Source: an uncultured Pelagibacteraceae bacterium | GTDB taxonomy: Bacteria > Pseudomonadota > Alphaproteobacteria > Pelagibacterales > Pelagibacteraceae | Reading direction: 5' to 3' | Assembly (NCBI GenBank): GCA_902550805.1 | Contig: CACDAL010000007.1 | Coordinates: forward strand, 1 to 55,628 | DNA: 55,628 nucleotides | Shown: in pieces, positions 48,959-55,628 of the stretch | How positions within the stretch are numbered: position 1 is the first letter of the stretch | Layout of the letters: every line of letters begins with the position of its first letter | Translations under genes and position numbers: made by a program | Notes under the pieces: generated by a model | Database searches by the model: none | What the model saw: the letters and a program-made list of their open reading frames with translations, nothing else | Told to the model about the DNA's origin: nothing

Positions 48959-50128
48959 ATGCTTTTCACTAAAGAAGAATACAAACAAAGACTTAAAAAA
49001 GTAAAAGTTATGATGCAAGAAAAAGGTATCGAGCTACTAATTTCTCACGACACAAACAACATGAATTATTTGACAGGATATGATGCTTGGTCTTTCTATT
49101 ATGCGCAATGCGCAATAGTTCACGTTAATGAGGATGAGCCCCTTTGTTTTGTTAGAGCACAAGATGCGGGTGGGGCTTATATAAAAACATATTTAAAGAA
49201 TGAGAATGTCATTATTTATGATGAAAATTATATTCATACATGGCCGAAACATCCTTATGATTATTTAGTTGAAATAATTAAAGAAAGAAAATGGGATAAA
49301 TCAACCATTGGTCTTGAAATGGATGCTCATTATTTTACAGCATTTTGTTATGAAAAAATAAAACAAGGTTTACCTAATGCAAAAATTAAAGATTCCGAAA
49401 GATTGGTTAATTGGACACGTTTAGTTAAATCAGATGCAGAAATAGGATTTATGAAATCTGCAGCCATAATTTCCGAGGCAGGAATGAAAACTGCCATGAA
49501 AGTTATAAATCCAGGAGTAAGACAGTGTGATGCGGTAGGTGAAATTCAAAAAACTTTGTTTTATGGAACTCCAGAGTTTGGAGGAGAATATGCAAGTATA
49601 GCAACATTACTTCCGACAGGGAAAGGAACTTCAGCCTCTCATTTGACGGCAACTCAAGATAAATTTGTAACAGGAGAAGCAACAATTATTGAACTTTCTG
49701 GTGTTTATAAAAGATACCATGCACCAATGGCACGAACAGTTTTGTTAGGAAAACCTGATCAAAAAAAGATCGATACAATGAATAAAACAATTGAGGCACT
49801 GCAAGCAGGAATAAATGCTACTAAACCAGGAAATACAGCAGATGACGTTGCTCAAGCATTTTGGAAAATATTAGATAAATACGGAATAGAGAAAAAATCT
49901 AGAACAGGATACTCAATTGGAATTGGTTATCCTCCTGATTGGGGCGAGCATACTTTAAATATTTACAAAGGAGATATGACACTCCTAGAAAAAAATGTAT
50001 GTTTTCACATGATAGCGGTGATGCAATTTGGTGATTGGGGCGTTGAAGCATCAGAAGCCATAAGAGTCACAGATAATGGCTCCGAATTATTCTGTAATTT
50101 TCCAAAAGAACTGCATATTAAAAGCTAA
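48959..50128 (+). CDS. M24 'pita-bread' enzyme, ectoine-hydrolase-like (DoeA/EutD)
   Basis: A 389-residue creatinase/aminopeptidase-P fold protein. The first metal-ligand pair of true M24 peptidases (D-x-G then D) is replaced by IELSGVYKRYHAPMARTVLLGKP (about 242-264), as in non-peptidase members such as ectoine hydrolase. The sequence GYSIGIGYPPDWGEHTLNIYKGD (about 318-340) is the block I associate with DoeA, followed by KNVCFHMIAVMQFGDWGVEASEAIRVT. DoeA opens the ring of ectoine. The EutA-like gene before it and the ABC importer after it support an osmolyte-degradation role. DoeB, DoeC and DoeD homologues are not in the window. Creatinase is the main alternative. Confidence 0.8.
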   Translation: MLFTKEEYKQRLKKVKVMMQEKGIELLISHDTNNMNYLTGYDAWSFYYAQCAIVHVNEDEPLCFVRAQDAGGAYIKTYLKNENVIIYDENYIHTWPKHPYDYLVEIIKERKWDKSTIGLEMDAHYFTAFCYEKIKQGLPNAKIKDSERLVNWTRLVKSDAEIGFMKSAAIISEAGMKTAMKVINPGVRQCDAVGEIQKTLFYGTPEFGGEYASIATLLPTGKGTSASHLTATQDKFVTGEATIIELSGVYKRYHAPMARTVLLGKPDQKKIDTMNKTIEALQAGINATKPGNTADDVAQAFWKILDKYGIEKKSRTGYSIGIGYPPDWGEHTLNIYKGDMTLLEKNVCFHMIAVMQFGDWGVEASEAIRVTDNGSELFCNFPKELHIKS

Positions 50129-50173
50129 TTAACTATTGCAAAAATTTTAAACAAATGTTTTATAAATAATTCT

Positions 50174-51259
50174 ATGTCAAAAAATAACGCTTTCGTAAGA
50201 TTTGATAAAGTTGATAAAAGTTACGACGGAAAACTTTTAGTAGTTAAAGATCTTAATTTAGATATTGCTGAAGGCGAATTTATAACTATGTTGGGACCTT
50301 CTGGATCAGGTAAGACCACTTGTTTGATGATGTTAGCAGGTTTTGAAACTCCAACAAATGGAGAAATATATTTAGATTCAAATCCAATTTCAAACATACC
50401 TCCTCATAAAAGAGGAATTGGAATGGTATTTCAAAACTATGCTTTGTTTCCACATATGACTGTTTTTGAAAATTTAGCATTTCCTTTAAAAGTAAGAAAG
50501 ATGACAAAAGATGATATTGATAAAAAAGTTGATAAAGCTTTATCCATGGTTTCTTTATCAGGTTTTGAAAATAGAATGCCAGGACAATTATCAGGAGGAC
50601 AACAACAAAGGGTAGCAGTAGCAAGAGCATTAGTTTTTGACCCTTCGGTAGTTTTAATGGATGAGCCTCTTGGAGCATTAGATAAAAATTTAAGAGAAAG
50701 CATGCAATATGAAATTAAACATATTCATGAAAGCATTGGTGTCACAGTAGTTTATGTAACTCACGACCAAAGTGAAGCACTAACAATGTCAAACCGTATT
50801 GCAGTATTTAACGACGGAAAAGTTCAACAACTTTCTAGCCCAGATAAATTATATGAAGAACCGGTAAATTCATTTGTTGCAGAATTTATTGGTGAAAATA
50901 ATAGATTTGATGGTGAAGTGCTAGAAGTATCTAATGGAGTATGTAAAGTTAAAATAGGACAGGGAGAAATGCTAGCAAATCCAATTTCAGTTAAATCTAA
51001 AGGAGAAAAAACAACGGTTTCAATTAGACCAGAAAGAGCTTTGATAAACCCAAAAAATAAAATGGATAATAACCAAAAAGGAAGAATTGAAGAAGTAATT
51101 TATCACGGCGATCATACAAGAGTTAGGATTAATTTACTTGGCAATTCAGATTTTATTTTAAAAGTTCCTAATAGTTCTCAAAATTTAGATATAAAACTAG
51201 GAAATGAAATTAATATTGGCTGGAATAGCCAAGATGCTAGAGCTTTAGACCCAAAATAA
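50174..51259 (+). CDS. PotA-type ABC transporter ATPase
   Basis: A 361-residue ATPase of the polyamine/iron/sugar group. Walker A: GPSGSGKTT (about 40), Q-loop VFQNYALFPHMTVFEN, signature LSGGQQQRVAVARAL (about 137), Walker B VVLMDEPLGALDKNLRE, switch YVTHDQSEALTMS. A TOBE domain fills residues 240-361 (ISVKSKGEKTTVSIRPERALINP). It belongs with the binding protein and two permeases that follow. The gene lies 45 bases after DoeA-like, so it could be co-transcribed with that operon or have its own promoter. The ligand may be an ectoine-like or polyamine compound. Confidence 0.92.
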   Translation: MSKNNAFVRFDKVDKSYDGKLLVVKDLNLDIAEGEFITMLGPSGSGKTTCLMMLAGFETPTNGEIYLDSNPISNIPPHKRGIGMVFQNYALFPHMTVFENLAFPLKVRKMTKDDIDKKVDKALSMVSLSGFENRMPGQLSGGQQQRVAVARALVFDPSVVLMDEPLGALDKNLRESMQYEIKHIHESIGVTVVYVTHDQSEALTMSNRIAVFNDGKVQQLSSPDKLYEEPVNSFVAEFIGENNRFDGEVLEVSNGVCKVKIGQGEMLANPISVKSKGEKTTVSIRPERALINPKNKMDNNQKGRIEEVIYHGDHTRVRINLLGNSDFILKVPNSSQNLDIKLGNEINIGWNSQDARALDPK

Positions 51260-51304
51260 TCAATATATAATTTATAATCATTTTAGATTGACCTAAATGT
51301 GCTG

Positions 51305-51333
51305 TTGACTTTATTTACTTAACTTGTTGTAAT
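51305..51333 (+). promoter_or_regulatory. Predicted sigma70 promoter for the binding-protein gene
   Basis: TTGACT (51305-51310) and TGTAAT (51328-51333) lie 17 bases apart, a near-ideal promoter. It would drive the binding protein from its own start. A GGAGG ribosome site at 51360-51364 precedes the ATG by four bases. Confidence 0.7.
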
Positions 51334-51368
51334 CCGCGCGTACAAAAAAACGTTTAAACGGAGGATAA

Positions 51369-52484
51369 ATGAGAAAATTAAGTAAATTATTACTTGCATT
51401 AACTTTTGCTCTTTCAATAACTTCTTCTTCATATGCGGTTACTGTTGCATCTTGGGGTGGAGCTTACACTGAATCGCAAAAGTTAGGTTATGGTGATCCT
51501 ACTGCCAAAGCTTTAGGCATTGACATTAACTGGGTAGATTACTCAGGTGGATTATCAGAAATTAAAGCACAAAAAGAAGCGGGTGCTATCAACTGGGATA
51601 TCATGGATGTATTTGCATCAGATACTATAGTTGGATGTGATGAAGGTTTATTTGTTGAATTTGATTTCGACAAAGACTTTCCAGCAGCTCCAGATGGAAC
51701 TCCTGCTAGCGAAGACTTCTTTACTAGCATGCCTTCTAAATGTGCTGTAGGAAACATTTTATATTCTTGGAACTATGCTTACAATAGTGAAGCTTGGAAC
51801 AAAAAACCAAAGACTATAAAAGATTTCTTTAACACTAAAAGATTTCCTGGAAAAAGAGCAATCTATAAAAGTGCTTTAACTAATATAGAAATCGCTTTAG
51901 CAGCTGACGGTGTAAAAATGGGTCAAGGTGGAGAATTAATCTACAGAAAACTAGAAGCTGACGGAGGAGTCGACAGAGCAATTGCTAAAATCAAATCACT
52001 TTGCACAGACCCTAAAGGTGGATGTGTATTTTGGTCTGCAGGCGCTCAACCACCAGAACTATTAATGAGTGGTGAAGTTGTAATGGCTACTGGTTGGAAC
52101 GGAAGATTCTTTAACGCGACAATCGGTGAAGGTGCTCCAATAGTACAAGTTTGGGACGGACAAGGACTTGACTATGAATATTTTGCACTTGTTAAAGGTG
52201 GTCCAGATGAAGCTAATGCTAAAAAAGCACTTGCTATGATGACTAACACAGAAATGTTAGCTGGTAGTGCCAAGTATATAGCATACGCTCCTTGGAGAAA
52301 ATCTTCAATTGCAGTTATGGAAGCAGGAGAGCCATGGTATAAAGATGGTAAGACTAACATGGTACCTCATATGCCAACTGCTCCAGCTAACTTAAAAAAA
52401 TACTTCCTAGTGAATGCTGAGTTCTGGGCTGATAATGGTACAGAGATTGGTGAAAAATGGGAAGCTATGAAAGCAGGACTATAA
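51369..52484 (+). CDS. PotD/PotF-type periplasmic substrate-binding protein
   Basis: A 371-residue binding protein with a signal peptide (KLSKLLLALTFALSITSSSYA, cleavage near residue 23). The mature protein begins VTVASWGGAYTESQKLGYGDP, the beginning typical for SBP_bac_2/8 spermidine/putrescine-type proteins. Further blocks are INWDIMDVFASD, KPKTIKDFFNTKRFPGKRAIYKSA and MSGEVVMATGWNGRFFNA. Four cysteines suggest disulfides. The ligand is uncertain: spermidine-type residues are not evident, and the operon neighbours suggest an ectoine-like solute. It has its own promoter at 51305-51333 and a strong terminator hairpin right after it. Confidence 0.9.
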   Translation: MRKLSKLLLALTFALSITSSSYAVTVASWGGAYTESQKLGYGDPTAKALGIDINWVDYSGGLSEIKAQKEAGAINWDIMDVFASDTIVGCDEGLFVEFDFDKDFPAAPDGTPASEDFFTSMPSKCAVGNILYSWNYAYNSEAWNKKPKTIKDFFNTKRFPGKRAIYKSALTNIEIALAADGVKMGQGGELIYRKLEADGGVDRAIAKIKSLCTDPKGGCVFWSAGAQPPELLMSGEVVMATGWNGRFFNATIGEGAPIVQVWDGQGLDYEYFALVKGGPDEANAKKALAMMTNTEMLAGSAKYIAYAPWRKSSIAVMEAGEPWYKDGKTNMVPHMPTAPANLKKYFLVNAEFWADNGTEIGEKWEAMKAGL

Positions 52485-52520
52485 TTTAAGTTTTAAAGAC
52501 TAAAATTATATATTATATTT

Positions 52521-52549
52521 AGGGCGGTTATTTTATAACCGCCCTTTTT
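52521..52549 (+). terminator. Intrinsic terminator/attenuator after the PotD-type gene
   Basis: Ten-bp perfect stem (52521-52530 with 52536-52545), five-base loop, and a T-run 52545-52549. It ends two bases before the next ATG, so it would set the binding protein to permease ratio by partial termination, like the hairpin after ProX. Confidence 0.9.
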
Positions 52550-52553
52550 ATTT

Positions 52554-53807
52554 ATGAGCAAAGAAACACAAAAAATTTTAACAACCGACGGTATTCCTTT
52601 AGAGGAAAGCCTTAAAAAAGCTGAAAAAAAAAATAAGATAAAAGCTTTTTTACTTGTAGCACCTTTATTACTTTATTTACTTATTACCTATATTTTTCCA
52701 ATTGGAGATATGTTTTTAAGAAGCGTAGATGACAAAATGGTTACCAGAATGCTTCCTAAAACATTTATAGCAATGGAAAAATGGGATGGAAGAGAACTTC
52801 CACCAGAAGAAGTTTTTGAAGCATTTTACTTAGATTACAAAATATTAGTAAAAGAAAAAAGTTTTGGAAAACTGGCAACCCAGCTTAATTATGAAAAAAA
52901 TGGTTTTAAAAGTATTTTAAAAAAATTGGCCAGAAAGCAAAAAAAATTTAAAGAGGGTAATTACAAAGAACAAATCATGAAAGTCCACAAAAGGTGGGCT
53001 AATGTTGAATATTGGAGAGCTATTAAAAGAAGAGCGCCAAATTATACATATTCTAAATATTTAAAAGGTATTGATATGTATGAAAACGAAGATGGAAAAA
53101 TAGTTCAAGTTGACGAAACAAGAAGAGTTCACAAAAAATTATGGTTAAGAACATTAGAAATTGCTTTTTTCGTAACGTTATTCTGTTTTCTTATGGCTTA
53201 TCCAATAGCGCATTTGCTAGCAACTTTACCAATGAAATATAGCAATTTGCTTATGATTTGTGTTCTCCTTCCTTTTTGGACTTCTTTATTAGTAAGAACA
53301 GCTAGTTGGATGATACTTTTACAACAACAAGGAATTGTAAATGACTTTTTTGTTTGGATAGGTTTATTTGCTGACGATAACAGGCCAGAAATGATGTATA
53401 ATAAAACTGGCACATATGTTGCTATGACTCAAATTCTTTTACCTTTTATGGTGCTGCCACTTTATAGTGTCATGAAAACAATATCTCCAAGCTTAATGAG
53501 AGCAGGTAAATCGCTTGGCGGAACACCATTTGTTGCTTTTTGGAAAGTATACTTCCCACTAACTATACCTGGAATAGGAGCGGGATGTTTATTGGTATTT
53601 ATACTTGCTATTGGTTATTACATAACACCAGCATTAGTTGGAGGTGCGTCTGGTACTTTGATTAGTAATCAAATTGCATATCATATGAAAAGTTCATTAG
53701 ATTGGAGTTTTGCTTCAGCAATGGGATTAATGCTTTTAGCGGGAGTGCTTGCAATCTATTGGGTTTATAACAAACTTGTTGGAGTAGATAATATTAAATT
53801 AGGATAA
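52554..53807 (+). CDS. PotB-type ABC permease with a long loop after helix 1
   Basis: A 417-residue permease. Helix 1 is at about 32-50 (FLLVAPLLLYLLITYIFPI), then a charged, mostly non-membrane loop of about 145 residues (52-200) before the next helices start at TLEIAFFVTLFCFLMAYPIAHLLA. The EAA motif region reads SPSLMRAGKSLGGTPFVAFWKVYFPLTIPG. PotB proteins have about 275-300 residues, so the loop is a marked extension, though similar loops are seen in related putative polyamine/opine permeases. The start codon is four bases after the terminator T-run. It is followed by the PotC-type gene with two bases between. Confidence 0.88.
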   Translation: MSKETQKILTTDGIPLEESLKKAEKKNKIKAFLLVAPLLLYLLITYIFPIGDMFLRSVDDKMVTRMLPKTFIAMEKWDGRELPPEEVFEAFYLDYKILVKEKSFGKLATQLNYEKNGFKSILKKLARKQKKFKEGNYKEQIMKVHKRWANVEYWRAIKRRAPNYTYSKYLKGIDMYENEDGKIVQVDETRRVHKKLWLRTLEIAFFVTLFCFLMAYPIAHLLATLPMKYSNLLMICVLLPFWTSLLVRTASWMILLQQQGIVNDFFVWIGLFADDNRPEMMYNKTGTYVAMTQILLPFMVLPLYSVMKTISPSLMRAGKSLGGTPFVAFWKVYFPLTIPGIGAGCLLVFILAIGYYITPALVGGASGTLISNQIAYHMKSSLDWSFASAMGLMLLAGVLAIYWVYNKLVGVDNIKLG

Positions 53808-53809
53808 GT

Positions 53810-54667
53810 ATGGCTTTACCAAAATATACAGAACCACATTATAGAATTTGGCATTATTTTTATTTATTTATTTGTGGCTGTGTATTTATATTTTTGATAG
53901 CACCTTTATTTGTAATTTTTCCACTATCATTTAATGCAGAAGAATTTTTAGTTTTTTCAGATGGAATGAAAAGACTTGATCCTGATGCGTTTTCTTTAAG
54001 ATGGTACCATGATATGATTTACGGTACAAAAAACCCTTGGGGACTTGCAGCAAAAAATAGTTTCATAATTGCACTTTTTGCAACTATAGGATCAATAATA
54101 CTTGGTACTGTCGCTGCGTTAGGATTAAGCAGTAGACATATGCCATACAAAGGTTTGATTATGGCAATTTTAATTTCACCAATGATTGTTCCACTTATTA
54201 TTTCAGGTGTTGCAATATTCTTTTTTATGGCCAAAGTTGGTTTGGCTGCTACTCATGCTGGAATTATTTTGGCTCATATAATTTTAGGAACTCCATTTGT
54301 GGTAATAACAGTAACCGCAACTCTTTCTGGTTTTGATCATAGCGTTACAAGAGCTGCATCAAGTTTAGGAAGCGATCCGGTGAACACGTTTATGAAAATA
54401 ACTCTACCTTTAATATTGCCTGGGGTAATATCAGGAGGATTATTTGCATTTGTAACATCTTTTGATGAAGTTGTTGTTGTATTATTTTTAGCTGGGTTAG
54501 AAAACACAACAATTCCAATACAAATGTGGACAGGATTAAGAGAACAATTAAGCCCAACTATTTTAGCTGTAGCAACTTGTTTGATAGTACTTTCAATATT
54601 AATACTTGTAACAGCTGAACTTTTAAGAAGAAGATCGGAAAGACTTAGAGGAATTAATAGATATTAA
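53810..54667 (+). CDS. PotC-type ABC permease
   Basis: A 285-residue membrane protein with six helices, the first at about 16-38 (FYLFICGCVFIFLIAPLFVIFP). The EAA loop is RAASSLGSDPVNTFMKITLPLILPGVISG (about 180-208), the site of ATPase contact, and TSFDEVVVVLFLAG lies after it. The length fits PotC/PotI. It is the last gene of the transporter group; the 3' end overlaps the convergent thiolase stop by four bases (54664-54667). Confidence 0.9.
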   Translation: MALPKYTEPHYRIWHYFYLFICGCVFIFLIAPLFVIFPLSFNAEEFLVFSDGMKRLDPDAFSLRWYHDMIYGTKNPWGLAAKNSFIIALFATIGSIILGTVAALGLSSRHMPYKGLIMAILISPMIVPLIISGVAIFFFMAKVGLAATHAGIILAHIILGTPFVVITVTATLSGFDHSVTRAASSLGSDPVNTFMKITLPLILPGVISGGLFAFVTSFDEVVVVLFLAGLENTTIPIQMWTGLREQLSPTILAVATCLIVLSILILVTAELLRRRSERLRGINRY

Positions 54668-55628
54668 TTTACGGACTCGATAATTGTAGCAATACCCATT
54701 CCCAAACCAATACATTGAGTTGATAAAGCGTATTTCTTATTTTCTCTTTTTAACAATTCTGCAGCTTTACCAGTAATCCTGGCTCCAGTTGCTCCAAGTG
54801 GATGTCCTAAAGCCAAAGCTCCACCGTCTAAATTAACTTTTTTTTGATCGATACCTAAATCTTTAATACAAGCCAATGATTGAGAAGCAAATGCCTCATT
54901 TAATTCTATGATATCTATATCTTTAATTGACAATTTAGATCTTTCTAAAGCTTTTTTTGAAGCTCCGATTGGACCCAAACCCATAAAATCAGGAGAACAT
55001 CCTTCAACTCCAGTAGAAACGATTCTAGCTAAAATTTCTAAATTATTATCTTTTGCGTATTGTTCTTCACAAATTAAAGTTGCAGCGGCACCGTCAGTTA
55101 ACGGTGAAGATGTTGCGGCAGTAACTGTACCATTTTTGTCAAATGCAAGCTTTAAACCATCTAAAGTTTCTTGATTACTATTTGGTCTAATATTTCCATC
55201 TTTAGAACAGTTGCCTATTGAAGTAATTTCATTATCAAAATTCCCTTTTAACTGTGCTTCAGAAGCTTTTTGATGACTAGATATAGCGAACTCTTGTTGT
55301 TCTTTTCTTGTTATATTATATTTTTTTGCAACATTTTCTGCAGTTATACCCATTGAAAAATAAACATTAGGATTTTCTGTTTCTGAATAAGGATAAGGTA
55401 TTGGATCAAATCCAGTATTAACACGAGTCATACTTTCAACTCCACCACAAATAAACGCTTTACCTGACCCCATGGCAATTTTTCCAGCAGCAACATGAAT
55501 TGCTTCCATTGAAGATCCACACCATCTATCAACTGTCATACCAGAAGTTTTAATATCCATTCCAGATAAAAAAGTTACCAATTTTCCAATATTAAAACAT
55601 TGTTCGCCAACTTGAAAAGCGCATCCTA
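54664..55628 (-). CDS. Thiolase (acetyl-CoA C-acyltransferase), N-terminus beyond the window edge
   Basis: The frame is open to the right edge, so the first 60 to 70 residues are missing; about 320 codons are visible. It begins G-C-A-F-Q-V-G-E-Q-C-F-N-I-G-K and includes the nucleophile Cys in TVDRWCGSS, then GGVESMTR, the NEAFA motif, GGALALGHPLGATGARI with the catalytic His and CIGLGMG with the second Cys. All four parts are intact, which supports a working thiolase: acetyl-CoA acetyltransferase or a beta-ketoadipyl/3-ketoacyl-CoA thiolase. It could consume acetoacetyl-CoA derived from acetoacetate released by BKACE, though no CoA transferase is in the window. The 3' end overlaps the PotC-type gene by four bases. 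Confidence 0.92.
   Translation of the reverse strand, partial: GCAFQVGEQCFNIGKLVTFLSGMDIKTSGMTVDRWCGSSMEAIHVAAGKIAMGSGKAFICGGVESMTRVNTGFDPIPYPYSETENPNVYFSMGITAENVAKKYNITRKEQQEFAISSHQKASEAQLKGNFDNEITSIGNCSKDGNIRPNSNQETLDGLKLAFDKNGTVTAATSSPLTDGAAATLICEEQYAKDNNLEILARIVSTGVEGCSPDFMGLGPIGASKKALERSKLSIKDIDIIELNEAFASQSLACIKDLGIDQKKVNLDGGALALGHPLGATGARITGKAAELLKRENKKYALSTQCIGLGMGIATIIESVN

Noticed and set aside
51279-51299. Hairpin CATTTTAG/CTAAATG after the PotA-type gene
   Set aside because: Imperfect, with an unpaired base, AT-rich and without a proper T-run; too weak to call a terminator.
1-55628. CRISPR arrays, IS elements, integrases, tRNA genes
   Set aside because: None seen on either strand: no regular direct repeats with spacers, no transposase or integrase motifs, and no cloverleaf with T-arm consensus was noticed by eye; a tRNA scan would be decisive.

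Overview
This window reads as a piece of a small, streamlined, very AT-rich marine alphaproteobacterial genome, most likely SAR11/Pelagibacterales or the related HIMB59/AEGEAN-169 type. The grounds are A/T-dominated codons, gaps of a few bases between genes, a microbial rhodopsin, and heavy investment in importing and degrading methylated amines and other osmolytes. This placement is inference from gene content; no rRNA or ribosomal protein gene is present. I found no tRNA, rRNA, CRISPR array, IS element or phage gene. No gap without a gene exceeds 300 bases; the largest (6263-6503) holds a predicted promoter and is otherwise AT-rich with nothing recognisable.

Layout. 1-912: 3' part of a DMT exporter. 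960-2193: a ureohydrolase and a small DUF465-like protein. 6262-2179 (minus): an orphan ParA, a betainyl-CoA-type thioesterase, a TauD dioxygenase, a PhnZ/TmpB-like HD oxygenase and a GMC dehydrogenase. 6504-17785 (plus): an atypical rhodopsin, a flotillin, then a catabolic operon built on a dimethylformamidase-like amidase with an SSS transporter, an Fe-alcohol dehydrogenase and an AttM-like lactonase. 30397-17789 (minus): a 12-gene operon coding a sugar-type ABC importer (binding protein, split ATPase, two enlarged permeases), a repeat protein, PxpA, a three-piece urea-carboxylase-like biotin enzyme, a small protein and a GST. 30612-36316: small exported proteins, a class II aldolase, a dehydrocarnitine-cleaving BKACE with a luciferase-like oxidoreductase and a hydrolase, and a C69-type Ntn hydrolase. 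42917-36336 (minus): ProXWV betaine transporter, two Fe/2OG oxygenases, L-carnitine dehydrogenase and an SDR. 43097-48149: a gamma-butyrobetaine-hydroxylase-like enzyme, GDPD, ALDH, a beta-hydroxyacid dehydrogenase and a second DMT transporter. 48210-54667 (plus): EutA- and DoeA-like proteins with a PotABCD-type transporter. 54664-55628: a thiolase cut by the right edge.

How they fit together. The three steps carnitine -> 3-dehydrocarnitine -> betainyl-CoA -> glycine betaine are each represented, but in three separate places, together with a betaine-type importer and a possible carnitine-forming dioxygenase. The TauD/HD-oxygenase pair looks like the two-enzyme logic used to break C-P bonds of aminophosphonates. 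The ectoine-type pair sits with its own ABC importer.

Most novel item. In the 18-30 kb operon, three otherwise unrelated proteins (KipA/PxpC, the ABC ATPase and a 173-residue protein) end in the same short tail. The 173-residue protein also carries four copies, about 34 residues apart, of a motif found twice in the linker of the biotin carboxylase fusion. This suggests a docking system that ties a biotin-dependent enzyme to its importer, which I do not recognise as a described system. A second oddity is the rhodopsin, which lacks the proton-donor carboxylate and has a changed retinal pocket, and lies next to a flotillin gene.
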